Of a stretch of 64,000 bases of DNA, positions 25,601 to 35,690 are shown one piece after another. The notes under the pieces are model-generated. The model made no database searches, had not been told where the DNA came from, and saw only the letters and a program-made list of their open reading frames with translations. The DNA comes from Roseateles_E cavernae (GTDB taxonomy: Bacteria; Pseudomonadota; Gammaproteobacteria; Burkholderiales; Burkholderiaceae_C): assembly GCF_040187885.1 (NCBI RefSeq), contig NZ_JBDPLH010000004.1, positions 266,118-330,117 on the forward strand. Reading direction: 5' to 3'. Numbering within the stretch: the first letter of the stretch is position 1; every line of letters starts with the position of its first letter. A program made the translations under genes and the position numbers.

Positions 25601-27421
25601 TCAGCCCTCGAACTGCATCGCCGCCAGCCTTGCATACAGCCCGCCGGCGGCCACCAGCTCGGCATGCGTGCCGGTCTCGACGACGCGGCCGTGTTCCATC
25701 ACGACGATGCGGTCGGCGCGTTGCACGGTGGCCAGCCGGTGCGCGATCACCAGGGTGCTGCGGCCCTGCATCGCGACCTCCAGCGCCGCCTGCACCGCAC
25801 GCTCGCTCTCGGCGTCCAGCGCGCTGGTGGCCTCGTCGAGCAGCAGCAGCGGCGGGTTCTTCAGGATCGCTCGCGCAATGCTGATGCGCTGGCGCTGGCC
25901 GCCGGACAGGCGCACGCCGCGCTCGCCCAGAAAGGTGTTGTAGCCCTCGGGCAGCTGGCTGATGAAGTCGTGCGCGAAGGCGGCGCGAGCCGCCGCGAAC
26001 ACCTCCTCGTCGCTGGCCTCGGGGCGGCCGTAGCGGATGTTCTCCAGCGCATTGGCCGAGAAGATCACGCTGTCCTGCGGCACCAGGCCGATGCGCTGGC
26101 GCAGCGCCTGCAGCGAGACGCGATCGATGGGCACACCGTCCAGCGTGATCGTGCCGGCCTGCGGCTGATAAAAGCGCAGGAGCAGCTGCAGCACCGTGCT
26201 CTTGCCGGCGCCGCTGGGGCCGACCAGGGCCACGGTTTCGCCGGGGCGCAGCTCCAGGTCGAAATCGGCCAGGGCCTGCTGCTGCGGGCGCGAGGGGTAG
26301 TTGAACTGGATGCCGCGCAGGCTCAGTCCGGAGCCGCCGGCGGTGGCCGGCAGCGGCAGCGGCATGGTGGGCTCGGCGATGGTCGAGCGGGTCGCCAGCA
26401 GCTCCATCAGCCGCTCGGTGGCGCCGGCGGCGCGCAAGACATCGCCCCAGACCTCGGCCAGCACCGCGACGCTGCTGACCAGCAGGATGACGTAGACCAC
26501 GGTCTGGCCCAGATGGCCGGCGCTGATAGTGCCGGCGATCACCGCCTGCGTGCCCTGGTACAGGCCCCACAGCATGGAGCCGAAGGTGGCGGTGATGATG
26601 AAGGCCACCAGCATGGACCGCACGCGGGTGCGCTTGCGCGCGGTGTCGAACGCGGCCTCGCTGGCCTGGGCGAAGCGGCGCGTCTCGGCACCTTCCTGCA
26701 CATAGCTCTGCACCACGGTCACCGCGTTCAGCACCTCGGCCGCGATCGCGCTGGTGTCGGCGACGCGGTCCTGGCTGGCGCGCGACAGGCGCCGCACGCG
26801 CCGGCCGAAATAGATGGCCGGCAGCACGACCAGGATCAGCAGCCCCAGCACCTGGGTCATCACCCAGGGGTTGGTGATGATCAGCATCACCATCGCACCG
26901 ACGCCCATCACGCTGTTGCGCAAGCCCATCGACAGGCTGGAGCCGACCACGGTCTGGACCACCGTGGTGTCGGTCGTGATGCGGCTCAGCACCTCGCCGG
27001 TCTGGGTGTGCTCGAAGAACTCGGGGCTTTGGCGCAGCACATGGCTGTAGACCGCATTGCGCAGATCGGCGCTGACCCGCTCGCCCAGCCAGGTGACGGC
27101 ATAAAAGCGCGCTGCCGAGAACAGGCCCAAGGCCGCGCCGACGGCGAACAGTGCCAGGAAATGCCCGCGCAGCGCCATCAGCCGCTCGCCCGGATCGCTG
27201 GCCACCAGGCCCTGGTCGATCAGCCCGCGCAGCGCCAGCGGGAAGGCCAGCGTGGCCAGCGCGGCCAGCAGCAGGAAGAGCAGGGCGGTCAGGATGCGGC
27301 CGCGATAAGGCGCAAGAAAAGGCCAGAGGCCGGAGAGGGCGCGGGGGGAGGCTTTGGGAGCGGTGTCGGCTATAGCGTCGAGTGCAGGCATGCGTGGCAA
27401 GGCGGGTGGCGGCGCAGGCAT
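25601..27421 (-). CDS. ABC exporter half-transporter (MsbA-like)
   Basis: The 606-residue protein is a fused permease-ATPase. Six membrane helices (about 40-320) precede a nucleotide-binding domain with Walker A VGPSGAGKST, the Q-loop in LVPQDSVIF, signature LSGGQRQRI, Walker B LLLLDEATSALD and switch histidine in VIAHRLATV. It would work as a homodimer exporting lipids, drugs or peptides, and the substrate cannot be specified. The start at 27421 is supported by an AGAGG site; a second ATG lies at 27391. Confidence 0.9.
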   Translation of the reverse strand: MPAPPPALPRMPALDAIADTAPKASPRALSGLWPFLAPYRGRILTALLFLLLAALATLAFPLALRGLIDQGLVASDPGERLMALRGHFLALFAVGAALGLFSAARFYAVTWLGERVSADLRNAVYSHVLRQSPEFFEHTQTGEVLSRITTDTTVVQTVVGSSLSMGLRNSVMGVGAMVMLIITNPWVMTQVLGLLILVVLPAIYFGRRVRRLSRASQDRVADTSAIAAEVLNAVTVVQSYVQEGAETRRFAQASEAAFDTARKRTRVRSMLVAFIITATFGSMLWGLYQGTQAVIAGTISAGHLGQTVVYVILLVSSVAVLAEVWGDVLRAAGATERLMELLATRSTIAEPTMPLPLPATAGGSGLSLRGIQFNYPSRPQQQALADFDLELRPGETVALVGPSGAGKSTVLQLLLRFYQPQAGTITLDGVPIDRVSLQALRQRIGLVPQDSVIFSANALENIRYGRPEASDEEVFAAARAAFAHDFISQLPEGYNTFLGERGVRLSGGQRQRISIARAILKNPPLLLLDEATSALDAESERAVQAALEVAMQGRSTLVIAHRLATVQRADRIVVMEHGRVVETGTHAELVAAGGLYARLAAMQFEG

Positions 27422-27566
27422 TGTGGCCTCTTTGGCCGACGACGATCAAAAACGCGGGCGGCACGGGCCGGCCTTTCCTGGCGGCGCGTGCGAACAGCGC
27501 TCAAGATGGCGCCGCTGGCTGACGATATAGCAAGAGAGCCAGTGTCTGGTGTTGGGGCCTCTTGAT

Positions 27567-29138
27567 ATGACACAAGCAAGCCAAGGCATGGGGTGGCGTT
27601 CACAGCTGAGCATTGCCCAGCAGTTTTCGCTGATCGTCGGTGTTGCCGTCGCCATCCTGTTGGGCATCATCGGGCTGAGCCTGCTGCGCGTGCAGGCGCT
27701 GGGCGCGACGGTGGAGCAACTGGCCACCGACCAGGTCGAGCGGCTGCAGCTGGCGCAGCGCTGGCGCGGCAATATCGCCGTCAACGCGACCCGGGTCTTC
27801 GCCATCATCGAGTCGGACGGCGACAGCCTGCAGGACTATTTCAAGGACGGCATGGCGGCGGTCACCGCCGACACCAGCACCGTGCAGAAGCGCTACGCCG
27901 AACTGGAGACCAGCCCCGAGGGCTTGCGCATCCAGGAGGAGTTGGCCGGTGTGCGCAAGTCCTATCTGGAGGCCCGTGACAAGGCGCTGGCCCTGAAGAA
28001 GCAGGGCGATATGGCGCAGGCGCGCTCGCTGGGCCGCAGCAGCTTTGCGCCGCTGATGGAGCGCTATATCGCGACGGCCGACAAGATGGTGGCGTTCCAG
28101 GCCCGGCGCTCGGCCGAGCAGGCCGCCGAGGCGGCCGGCATGATCAAGGCCTACCGGCTCATGGTGCTGGGCGCCGGCCTGGCCGGACTGGCCCTGCTGT
28201 GCCTGCTGGCCTGGGTGGTGGTGGCTGGCATCCGGCGTTCGCTGGCCTCGGCCAGCGAGGCGGTGGCCAGCATCGGCGAGGGCGATCTTTCACGCGAGAT
28301 TCGGGCCGAGGGGCGCGGCGAGGTGACCGAGATGCTGCGCTCGATGCAACGCATGCAGAGCTCGCTGGTGCGCATCGTCGGCGCGGTGCGCCAGAGCAGC
28401 GACAGCATCGCCACCGGCTCGGCCGAGATCGCCAACGGCAATGCCGACCTGAGCCAGCGCACCGAACAGCAGGCCGCCAATCTGGAGCAGACGGCGGCCT
28501 CGATGGAGGAGCTGACCAGCACCGTCAAGAACAATGCCGACACCGCCCGCCAGGCCGCAGCGCTGGCCAATGCCGCGTCGACGGCGGCGGTGCAGGGCGG
28601 CAGCGTGGTGGGCCAGGTGGTCGCGACGATGCAGGACATCTCCGCCGCCTCCAACAAGATCACCGACATCATCGGCGTGATCGACGGCATCGCCTTCCAG
28701 ACCAATATCCTGGCGCTGAACGCGGCGGTCGAGGCTGCCCGGGCCGGCGAGCAGGGGCGGGGCTTCGCGGTCGTTGCCGCCGAGGTGCGCAGCCTGGCGC
28801 AGCGCTCGGCCAACGCGGCCAAGGAGATCAAGGGCCTGATCGTCAACAGCGCCGAGAAGGTCCAGGCCGGCACCCGGCTGGTCGGCGAGGCCGGCCAGAG
28901 CATGGAGGGCATCGTCGCCCAGGTGCGCAAGGTCAATGACCTGATCGAGGAGATCTCGCACGCCACCGGCGAGCAGACCACCGGCATCAGCCAGGTCGGC
29001 GAGGCGGTGACCCAGCTCGACCAGGTCACGCAGCAGAACGCCGCCCTGGTCGAGCAGAGCGCGGCCGCCGCCGAGAGCCTGAAGCACCAGGCTGCGCAGC
29101 TGGCCGAGGTGGTCAGCGTGTTCAAGCTGGGGCGCTAG
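27567..29138 (+). CDS. Methyl-accepting chemotaxis protein
   Basis: The 523-residue chemoreceptor has a first membrane helix (about 20-42), a periplasmic four-helix-bundle sensor (43-195), a second membrane helix (about 198-220), a HAMP segment and a long cytoplasmic signalling domain. Its hairpin tip is IAFQTNILALNAAVEAARAG, the CheA/CheW contact region. The ligand is unknown. Transcription is monocistronic, with no chemotaxis genes nearby. The start at 27567 is my choice between ATG codons at 27567 and 27588. Confidence 0.92.
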   Translation: MTQASQGMGWRSQLSIAQQFSLIVGVAVAILLGIIGLSLLRVQALGATVEQLATDQVERLQLAQRWRGNIAVNATRVFAIIESDGDSLQDYFKDGMAAVTADTSTVQKRYAELETSPEGLRIQEELAGVRKSYLEARDKALALKKQGDMAQARSLGRSSFAPLMERYIATADKMVAFQARRSAEQAAEAAGMIKAYRLMVLGAGLAGLALLCLLAWVVVAGIRRSLASASEAVASIGEGDLSREIRAEGRGEVTEMLRSMQRMQSSLVRIVGAVRQSSDSIATGSAEIANGNADLSQRTEQQAANLEQTAASMEELTSTVKNNADTARQAAALANAASTAAVQGGSVVGQVVATMQDISAASNKITDIIGVIDGIAFQTNILALNAAVEAARAGEQGRGFAVVAAEVRSLAQRSANAAKEIKGLIVNSAEKVQAGTRLVGEAGQSMEGIVAQVRKVNDLIEEISHATGEQTTGISQVGEAVTQLDQVTQQNAALVEQSAAAAESLKHQAAQLAEVVSVFKLGR

Positions 29139-29162
29139 CGAGCGCCCCGCGCTTCCTGCTGA

Positions 29163-29558
29163 TTACTTCAGGCTGAAGCGCACATTGACCGGCTTCTTGC
29201 CGGCCAAGGTCACGGTGGCCACCACCTTGGTGCCCGGGCCGGTCTTGAAGCTGCCCTTGGCCTCCAGCTTGTTGTCGCCGGCCGGGCTCAGCGCGAGCTC
29301 GCTCTTGTCGGCGCCGCTGAGCAGGGTCAGCTTGGCCAGCGCGCCGGCGGTGGAGGCCGGCTTGCCATGGTCGCGCACATACAGGGTGATCTGCTCGGCC
29401 CTGGCCACCAGCTCGAAGTCGATATCGCTGGCCTCGACCACGACGCCGCCGTGCAGCGGCTTGTGCTCATGGGCGTGGCCGTGATCGCCGGCCGCCTGGG
29501 CGGCGAGGCTCGCCAGGCTCAGCGCCGCAGCGCCGGCCAAAGTCTTGATGGTCATCAT
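29163..29558 (-). CDS. Small periplasmic His-rich protein of the metal-efflux cluster
   Basis: The 131-residue product has a signal peptide (ending AAQAAG) followed by a histidine cluster (GDHGHAHEHKPLHGG) and a beta-rich domain. It is the last gene of the RND efflux cluster, preceded by an AGAGGA ribosome site. The shape is like the copper/zinc-handling small periplasmic proteins that accompany HME-RND pumps. It shares a VTVTL/GPGT-type style with the 179-residue protein upstream, which suggests both are metal-binding or metal-sensing partners. No family name is offered. Confidence 0.7.
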   Translation of the reverse strand: MMTIKTLAGAAALSLASLAAQAAGDHGHAHEHKPLHGGVVVEASDIDFELVARAEQITLYVRDHGKPASTAGALAKLTLLSGADKSELALSPAGDNKLEAKGSFKTGPGTKVVATVTLAGKKPVNVRFSLK

Positions 29559-29587
29559 TGTTGAAGTCCTCTCGTTGGTGGTGTTGA

Positions 29588-32500
29588 TCAGAAAGCTTGC
29601 GCGTCGCGGTCGTCCAGCAGCCGCTCGGCATCGCGGCGGCCGAACAGCCAGAACATCGCCGGGGTCAGAAAGGTGTCGAGCAGGGTCGAGCTGATCAGGC
29701 CGCAGAAGATCACCACGGCCACCGGATGCAGGATCTCGGTGCCGGGGCGCTCGGCCTCGAACAGCAGCGGCGCCAGCGCGAAAGCGGTCACCAGGGCCGT
29801 CATCAGCACCGGGCTGAGCCGTTCCAGCGAGCCCCGCACAATCATCTGGGGCTCGAAGCTCTCGCCCTCGAAGCGCATCAGGTTCAGGTAGTGGCTCAGT
29901 TTCAGGATGCCGTTGCGCACCGAGATGCCGGCCAGCGTGATGAAGCCGACCAGGGCCGCGACCGACAGCGGCTGCCCCGACAGCCACAGCCCCAGCACCG
30001 CGCCGACCAGGGCCAGCGGGATATTGGCCATGATGATCAGCGCCAGCCGGGTGCTCTGGTAGCGGCTGAACAGCACGACGAACATCAGCGCCGCCGATAC
30101 CAGGGACAGCAGGCCCACCAGGCGCGAGGCCTGCTCCTGGGCCTGGAACTGTCCGCCCAGCGTGACGAAATAGCCCTCGGGCAGCGGCGTCTCGGCGACG
30201 ACCTTGCGGATGTCGGCGACGATGTCGGACAGCGCGCGCCCCTGCGCATTGGCCGACAGCACGATGCGGCGCTTGCCGTCGTCGCGGCTGATCTGGTTCG
30301 GGCCGTCGCCGTCCTCGATGCTGGCCAGCCTGGACAGCGGCACCGGACCCAGCGGGGTGGCGATCATGATCTGCGCCAGGCCCTCCATCGAGCGCGCCGA
30401 CTCGGGCAGGCGCAGCACCAGCGCGAAGCGCCGGCCGTCCTCGACGATCTGGCTGAGCTCCTGGCCCTCGACCAGGGCCTGCAAGGCGGCCGTGATCTGC
30501 GGCGTCGGCACGCCGTAGCGGGCGGCCGCCGCCGCGTCGATGCGCACCTTGATCTGCGGCGCCAGCACCTGCTTCTCGATCTCCAGATCGGCCAGGCCCG
30601 GGATGCTGGCCAGGCGCGCGCGCAAGGCATCGGCCTGGCCGCGCAAGGTGTCCAGGTCCTCGCCGAAGATGCGGATCGCGATCTGCGAGCGCACGCCGGA
30701 CAGCATGTGATCGATGCGGTGCGAGATCGGCTGGCCGATGGCGGCCGTGGCCGGCAGATTGACCAGGCGGGCACGGATATCGGCCTTGATCTCGTCCATG
30801 GAGCGCGTGATCTCGGCCTGCGGTTTCAGGCCCACATCGAGCTCGCTGACATGCACGCCCTCGGCATGCTCGTCCAGCTCGGCCCGGCCGCTGCGCCGGC
30901 CCACATGGGCGACCTCGGGCACCTGCATCACCAGCAGCTCGGCCTGGCGGGCCAGCGCCGAGCTCTCGGCCAGCGTCACGCCCGGGTTCAGGCGCAGGCC
31001 GATCAGCAAAGTGCCTTCGTTGAAGGGCGGCAAGAAGGTGGTGGCGAAGAAGGGCACGGCTGCCGCCGCGGCCAGCGCCGCGCAGGCGCCTGCCGCCAGC
31101 GCGCGCTTCGGATGCGCCAGCACCGCCTGCAGCCCGCTGGCATAGCGCGCCTTCAGCCAGGCCAGCAGCCGGGTGTCGCCATGGTCCAGCGACTTCATCG
31201 TCGGCAGCAGGTAGTAGCTCAGCACCGGCGTCACCGTCACCGAGACCAGCAGGCTGGCCAGGGTCGAGACGATGAAGGCGATGCCCAGCGGCACGAACAG
31301 CCGCCCCTCCATGCCCGGCAGCGCGAACAGCGGCAGGAAGACCAGCACGATGATGGCGGTGGCGTACAGAATGCCCGAGCGCACCTCCATGCTGGCCTTG
31401 GCGACCAGCTGCAGCGGGTTCAGCCGGTGTTCCGGATGGCGCGCGCGGTCCTCCTTGAGGCGGCGGATGATGTTCTCGACATCGACCACCGCATCGTCGA
31501 CCAGGCCGCCGATCGCGATGGCCAGGCCGCCCAGGGTCATCGTGTTGATCGACAGGCCGAAGTAGCGAAACACCAGGGCCGTGATGAGGATGGACACCGG
31601 AATCGCCAGCAGCGCGATCACCGTGCTGCGCAGATTGCCGAGGAAAAACCACAGGATCACCGCGACAAAGACCGAGGCGCCGATCAGCTTGCCCTGCAGC
31701 GTCGAGATCGAGGACTCGATGAAGCTGGCCTGGCGGAAGGTGACCTGGGGCGCGGCCATGCCGGCCGGCAGCGAGCGCTTCATCTCGCCCAGCGCGGCCT
31801 CGATGGCCTGGGTCAGCGCCACGGTGTCGGCGCCGGGCTGCTTCTGGATGCCCAGGATCACCGCCGGCTTGCCTTCGAAGCCGGCATCGCCGCGCTTGAG
31901 GGCCGGCGCGAAGCTGACCTCGGCGACCTGGCGCAGCAGCAGCGGCTGGCCGTTCCTGGCGCCCAGCGCCAGATGGCGCAAGGCCTCCAGGCTGTTGTCT
32001 CGGCCCAGATGCCGTATCAGGTACTCGCGCCCGTTGAGCTCCAGAAAACCACCCGAGCTGTTGGCCGCATAGCGCTGCAGTGCCGCCGCCAGTTGCTCCT
32101 GCGTGACGCCCAGCTCGGCCATGCGCGCGGTCTGCGGCTGGACCTGGAACTGCCGCACCTCGCCGCCGATCGGGATCACCTGGGCCACGCCGGGAATGGC
32201 CATCAGGCGCGGCCTGAGCACCCAGTCCGCATACTCGCGCACCGCCATCGCCGAGACCTTGTCGGTCTCGATCGGCAGCGCGATCTGCATGATCTCGCCC
32301 ATGATGGAGCTGATCGGCCCCATATGCGCGACCACGCCCTCGGGCAGGCCCTGCTCCAGTGTCGCCAGCCGCTCCGACACCATCTGCCGGGCGCGGAAGA
32401 TCTCGGCGCTCCAGTCGAAGGTGATGTAGACGAAGGACAGGCCGGCGCTGGAGGTCGAGCGCACCGATTCGACGCCGGGCAGGCCGTTCATCGCCGTTTC

Positions 32501-32707
32501 CAGCGGGAAGGTGATCAGCTGTTCCACCTCCTCGGCGGCCATGCCACCGGCCTCGGTCATCAGCGTGACCGTGGGCTTGTTCAGATCGGGAAAGACATCC
32601 ACCGGGGTGCGCGACAAGGTGAATGCGCCATAGGCCATCAGCGCCAGCGCGGCGATGATGACCAGCAGCCGGTTGCCCAGGCTGTAGTCGAGTAGCCACT
32701 TGAACAT
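29588..32707 (-). CDS. Heavy-metal RND efflux pump (CzcA/CusA family)
   Basis: The 1039-residue protein has twelve membrane helices and two large periplasmic domains of the HME-RND type (start FKWLLDYSLGNRLLV, end FWLFGRRDAERLL). The helix-IV signature around residues 390-410 reads AIGGLVDDAVVDVENI. It carries the acidic residues for proton relay but matches the group I remember as HME5 rather than the CzcA zinc-cobalt-cadmium signature. It pumps metal ions from the periplasm to the outside with the adaptor and outer-membrane channel encoded upstream. The metal is not decided by sequence. Confidence 0.9.
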   Translation of the reverse strand: MFKWLLDYSLGNRLLVIIAALALMAYGAFTLSRTPVDVFPDLNKPTVTLMTEAGGMAAEEVEQLITFPLETAMNGLPGVESVRSTSSAGLSFVYITFDWSAEIFRARQMVSERLATLEQGLPEGVVAHMGPISSIMGEIMQIALPIETDKVSAMAVREYADWVLRPRLMAIPGVAQVIPIGGEVRQFQVQPQTARMAELGVTQEQLAAALQRYAANSSGGFLELNGREYLIRHLGRDNSLEALRHLALGARNGQPLLLRQVAEVSFAPALKRGDAGFEGKPAVILGIQKQPGADTVALTQAIEAALGEMKRSLPAGMAAPQVTFRQASFIESSISTLQGKLIGASVFVAVILWFFLGNLRSTVIALLAIPVSILITALVFRYFGLSINTMTLGGLAIAIGGLVDDAVVDVENIIRRLKEDRARHPEHRLNPLQLVAKASMEVRSGILYATAIIVLVFLPLFALPGMEGRLFVPLGIAFIVSTLASLLVSVTVTPVLSYYLLPTMKSLDHGDTRLLAWLKARYASGLQAVLAHPKRALAAGACAALAAAAAVPFFATTFLPPFNEGTLLIGLRLNPGVTLAESSALARQAELLVMQVPEVAHVGRRSGRAELDEHAEGVHVSELDVGLKPQAEITRSMDEIKADIRARLVNLPATAAIGQPISHRIDHMLSGVRSQIAIRIFGEDLDTLRGQADALRARLASIPGLADLEIEKQVLAPQIKVRIDAAAAARYGVPTPQITAALQALVEGQELSQIVEDGRRFALVLRLPESARSMEGLAQIMIATPLGPVPLSRLASIEDGDGPNQISRDDGKRRIVLSANAQGRALSDIVADIRKVVAETPLPEGYFVTLGGQFQAQEQASRLVGLLSLVSAALMFVVLFSRYQSTRLALIIMANIPLALVGAVLGLWLSGQPLSVAALVGFITLAGISVRNGILKLSHYLNLMRFEGESFEPQMIVRGSLERLSPVLMTALVTAFALAPLLFEAERPGTEILHPVAVVIFCGLISSTLLDTFLTPAMFWLFGRRDAERLLDDRDAQAF

Positions 32708-32720
32708 GGTTCGTGGCTCC

Positions 32721-33815
32721 TCAGCGGATCTGGTTGATCAGCAGCGCGCCTTCGGAGACGACCCGCTCGCCGGGCTTGAGCCCCGCGCTGACCGCCACCG
32801 TGGCGCCGTCCAGCGGCGTGCTCGTCACGACTCTGGGCTCGAAGCGCTCCGGCGCGGCCTTGACCCAGACCATGGTCTGGTTCGAGGCGCTGCGCACCAG
32901 TGCTGCGGCCGGCAGGCGCACGCCCTGCACGGTGCTGCGGCTGTGCACCAGCACCTGCACCGGCTGGCCCAGGGCCAGGTCTTGCAGGCCCGTGCCCTGG
33001 ACGCGGAACAGCAAGGGAATCGCCTGCTCGCGCAACGCACGCGCGGCGCCGATGAAGTCCAGCTTGACCCCGCTGACGGCCAAGGCCGCACCGGCGATGT
33101 CCTGCGCTGCGGCGCCGTCGTAGGCCAGGGCCTCGACACGCAGCCGTGCCGGATCGACGATCTCGAACAGCAGCTCGCGCGCGTCGACCACCTGGCCGGC
33201 CACCGCGGCGGCCGACGCGATCACGCCGCTGACCGGGGCCAGCAGCGCCTCGCGCGAGGCCAGGCCGGCACCGACCGCCGCGATGCGCGCGCGCAGGCTG
33301 GCCAGCTCGCTTTCGGCCGCCTCGATCTCCTTGCGCGGCACGCTGTCGGCCAAGAGTTTGAGCCGCGCCAGGCGCTGCTCGGCCAGGCCGCGCTGGGCCT
33401 GCCATTCGGCGATCTGCGCTGCCTGGCCGGCGCGCTCCAGCGCCTCGCCACCCGGGCGCACCCAGGCCAGCAGCTCGCCCTTGCGCACGGTCTGCCCGAT
33501 CGAGGGCAGGCCGCGCGGCCCGGCTTCCAGGCGGCCAGCCATCAAGGCCTGCACCTTGCCGCCGGCGTTCGGGTCCATCACGACGCTGCCGGCCAGCGCG
33601 CTGACGCGCGGCAGCGCCTCGACGCTGCTGACTTGCGTACGCACGCCGATCTGGCGCTGCGCCGGCTTGGGCAGGAAGACCGCGCCATCGGGCAGGCGCT
33701 GCGGGCCGTTGCCGCTCGCTACCGGCGGTGCGTCGCCGTGGTCATGGCCGGGGCCGGCCTGGGCCAGCAGCGAGGCCGCGAGCAGGGTCAAAACGATCAG
33801 AGGCTGCTTGCTCAT
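32721..33815 (-). CDS. RND efflux periplasmic adaptor (CzcB/CusB-like)
   Basis: The 364-residue membrane-fusion protein has a signal peptide (LLAASLLAQAG), a His/Asp-containing N-terminal stretch (GHDHGDAPP), two lipoyl half-motifs flanking a coiled-coil hairpin (about 120-200) and a C-terminal beta-barrel/membrane-proximal part (VKAAPERFEPRVV, LKPGERVVSEGALLINQ). It connects the RND pump to the outer-membrane channel. It overlaps the 179-residue gene by 4 bases and precedes the pump gene by 13 bases, so the set is one operon. Confidence 0.88.
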   Translation of the reverse strand: MSKQPLIVLTLLAASLLAQAGPGHDHGDAPPVASGNGPQRLPDGAVFLPKPAQRQIGVRTQVSSVEALPRVSALAGSVVMDPNAGGKVQALMAGRLEAGPRGLPSIGQTVRKGELLAWVRPGGEALERAGQAAQIAEWQAQRGLAEQRLARLKLLADSVPRKEIEAAESELASLRARIAAVGAGLASREALLAPVSGVIASAAAVAGQVVDARELLFEIVDPARLRVEALAYDGAAAQDIAGAALAVSGVKLDFIGAARALREQAIPLLFRVQGTGLQDLALGQPVQVLVHSRSTVQGVRLPAAALVRSASNQTMVWVKAAPERFEPRVVTSTPLDGATVAVSAGLKPGERVVSEGALLINQIR

Positions 33816-34351
33816 GCCGCAACTCCTTGGCGGCGTGCGCGCAGGCTCAGCAGCACGGCGGCCCCGGCTGCGGCGATCAGTGCGCCAGCGGCCCAGGGCT
33901 TCCAGGCGAGTGCCGCCGCGTCATTGGCGTGCCCGTCCGCGTGCAGATCGAGTTCGCCGGCCAGCAGATCGCTCTGCGCGCCGGCGCTGACGGTGACGGT
34001 CACCGGGATCGTGCCGGGCTTGAGCTCCTCGGCCAGCGTGGCCTCGAATTCGCCGTCCTTGCCATGCGGCGTGGGGCGCAGCTTCAGCGGCCCCAGCTCC
34101 AGTTCCAGCGTCGCGTTCTTGACCGGCCGGTTGTCGGCCGCGTGATCGAGATAGAGCGTCAGCTGCTTGCCCTGCAGCACGCCGACCAGTTCGAAGTCCT
34201 CGGACACCGCGTGGAAACGGGGCAGGGCAGGGCCGGCTGCTGCGGCCGGGGCGTCATGGCTGTGGCCTTCGCCGGCCCACAGGGCTGGCGTCAGTGCCAG
34301 CGCCATCGCAGCGATGAGGCCGCGATGACTGATGAAAGTGAAAAAGAGCAT
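33812..34351 (-). CDS. Periplasmic/membrane protein of the metal-efflux cluster, hypothetical
   Basis: The 179-residue product begins with a signal peptide (GLIAAMALALTPALWAGEG), has a short His motif (GHSHD) and a beta-rich middle (ELVGVLQGKQLTLYLDHA, LELGPLKL). It ends with a membrane helix and a basic tail (AAGALIAAAGAAVLLSLRARR). It lies between the channel and adaptor genes. The anchored periplasmic domain could hand metal to the adaptor; this is inference. The start at 34351 follows an AAGGA site. Confidence 0.7.
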   Translation of the reverse strand: MLFFTFISHRGLIAAMALALTPALWAGEGHSHDAPAAAAGPALPRFHAVSEDFELVGVLQGKQLTLYLDHAADNRPVKNATLELELGPLKLRPTPHGKDGEFEATLAEELKPGTIPVTVTVSAGAQSDLLAGELDLHADGHANDAAALAWKPWAAGALIAAAGAAVLLSLRARRQGVAA

Positions 34352-34377
34352 CGGTAATCCTTGAATGGTTGTGGCGT

Positions 34378-35604
34378 TCACTGCGGCAGCAGGCCCAGGG
34401 CCTGGCGCAGGGTGGACAGGGCGTGCTGCTGGCCGAGCCGGGCGCGTTCGCTCTGGCGCTGGGCCTCGAAAGCCTCCTGGGCCACGCGCAAGCGGGTCGG
34501 CAGATCGGTCTCGCCCAGGCCGAAGGCCTTGTCGACAAAGCCCAGGGTCTCGCGGGCCAGCTCGGCGCGCCGTGCGGCGGACCGGAGCTGGGCCTCGGAC
34601 GCGGCGAGCCGCGCACGGGCGGTGGCGAGTTCGGCCGCCAGTCTTTGCTGTTCCAGCGTCAGCTGGGTCTCGGCCTCGATCTGGGCGGCGGCGGCCGTGG
34701 CCAGCTGGGTCTTGCGCTGGCCATCGCTGCCGAAGGGGATGCGCAGGCCCAGCGTGACGGTCTGGCCCCAGGCCTCGCCCCGGGCGCCGCGCTCGCGCGC
34801 GGTCGACAGGCTCAGCTCGGGGCTGGCGCGGCCTTGCGTGCCGGCCAGTTCGCGCGCATGGCGGGCCAGGCGGGCGCGGTCCTGCAGCTCGCGCAGCGCC
34901 GGATGGGCCTCGAGACCGTGGTCCTCACCGCTTGGTGCGGGCTCGCCGCTGCCGGCGGTCTCGGGTGCGACGCCGCTGAGGGCCTGCAAGCCGAAGCGGG
35001 ACTGGGCCAGAGCGGCCTGGGCCTCGGCCAGCTCCGCCTGGGCGGCGGCGATGGCAGCCTCGGCCTGGTGCTGATCGGCGCGCGACAGCTCGCCGGCCGC
35101 GACGCGGCGGGCCACATCGCGGCCGAGCTGACCGGCCTGCTCGACCCTGGCCTGCGCCAGCCCCAGGTCCAGCGCGGCACGCTGCCAGCCCCACCAGGCC
35201 TCGCGCAGCAGGCCGGCCAGGCGCCACTGGGCCGCCGCGATGCGGCTGTCCAGCGCGCCGAGCTCGGCGGCGGCCAGCGCTTGCGCCCGGCCGCGTTCGC
35301 CGGGTCGCCACAGCGGCGCGGCAATGCCCAGCTCGATTTCGCGCGCACCGTCGTTGCGGTGCAGCCGGTCGGTCTTGCTGGCGATTTCCAGGCTGGCGGG
35401 TTCGGCCGTCCAGCTGCGGGCGCTGGCCTGGCGCCCCTCGGCGGCCTCGCGATGGGCCGCAGCCGCCAGGGCCTCGGGCTGGCGCTGCCAGGCGGCCGTG
35501 AACAGCTCGGCCAGGCCGGTCTGTGCCTGCGCGGGCAGGCTCAGGGCCATCGCGATGACGCAACAGCCCGCCCCCTGGGTGATCCAGGGTTTTGTGATCT
35601 TCAT
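34378..35604 (-). CDS. TolC-family outer-membrane factor (CzcC/CusC-like)
   Basis: The 408-residue protein has a signal peptide (ending PAQAQ) and the paired long helices with Ala/Glu/Arg-rich coiled coils of outer-membrane efflux proteins (EIELGIAAPLWRPGERGRAQALAAAELG, cited in part; VTLGLRIPFG). It forms the channel of the tripartite metal pump. It is second in the cluster, after the CzcI-like gene. Confidence 0.87.
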   Translation of the reverse strand: MKITKPWITQGAGCCVIAMALSLPAQAQTGLAELFTAAWQRQPEALAAAAHREAAEGRQASARSWTAEPASLEIASKTDRLHRNDGAREIELGIAAPLWRPGERGRAQALAAAELGALDSRIAAAQWRLAGLLREAWWGWQRAALDLGLAQARVEQAGQLGRDVARRVAAGELSRADQHQAEAAIAAAQAELAEAQAALAQSRFGLQALSGVAPETAGSGEPAPSGEDHGLEAHPALRELQDRARLARHARELAGTQGRASPELSLSTARERGARGEAWGQTVTLGLRIPFGSDGQRKTQLATAAAAQIEAETQLTLEQQRLAAELATARARLAASEAQLRSAARRAELARETLGFVDKAFGLGETDLPTRLRVAQEAFEAQRQSERARLGQQHALSTLRQALGLLPQ

Positions 35605-35690
35605 GGTGTCCCTCGTCTGGGACGGGCGCAGCGGCCCGCCCGGTCAACAACAGATGTCGACGCGGGGCTGTATCGGCCCCGGTCGCAGCG

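Noticed and set aside
29597..32695. 1032-codon plus-strand frame opposite the RND pump
   Set aside because: Gln/Arg/His-rich antisense frame typical of high-GC coding DNA; the pump on the other strand has clear family motifs.
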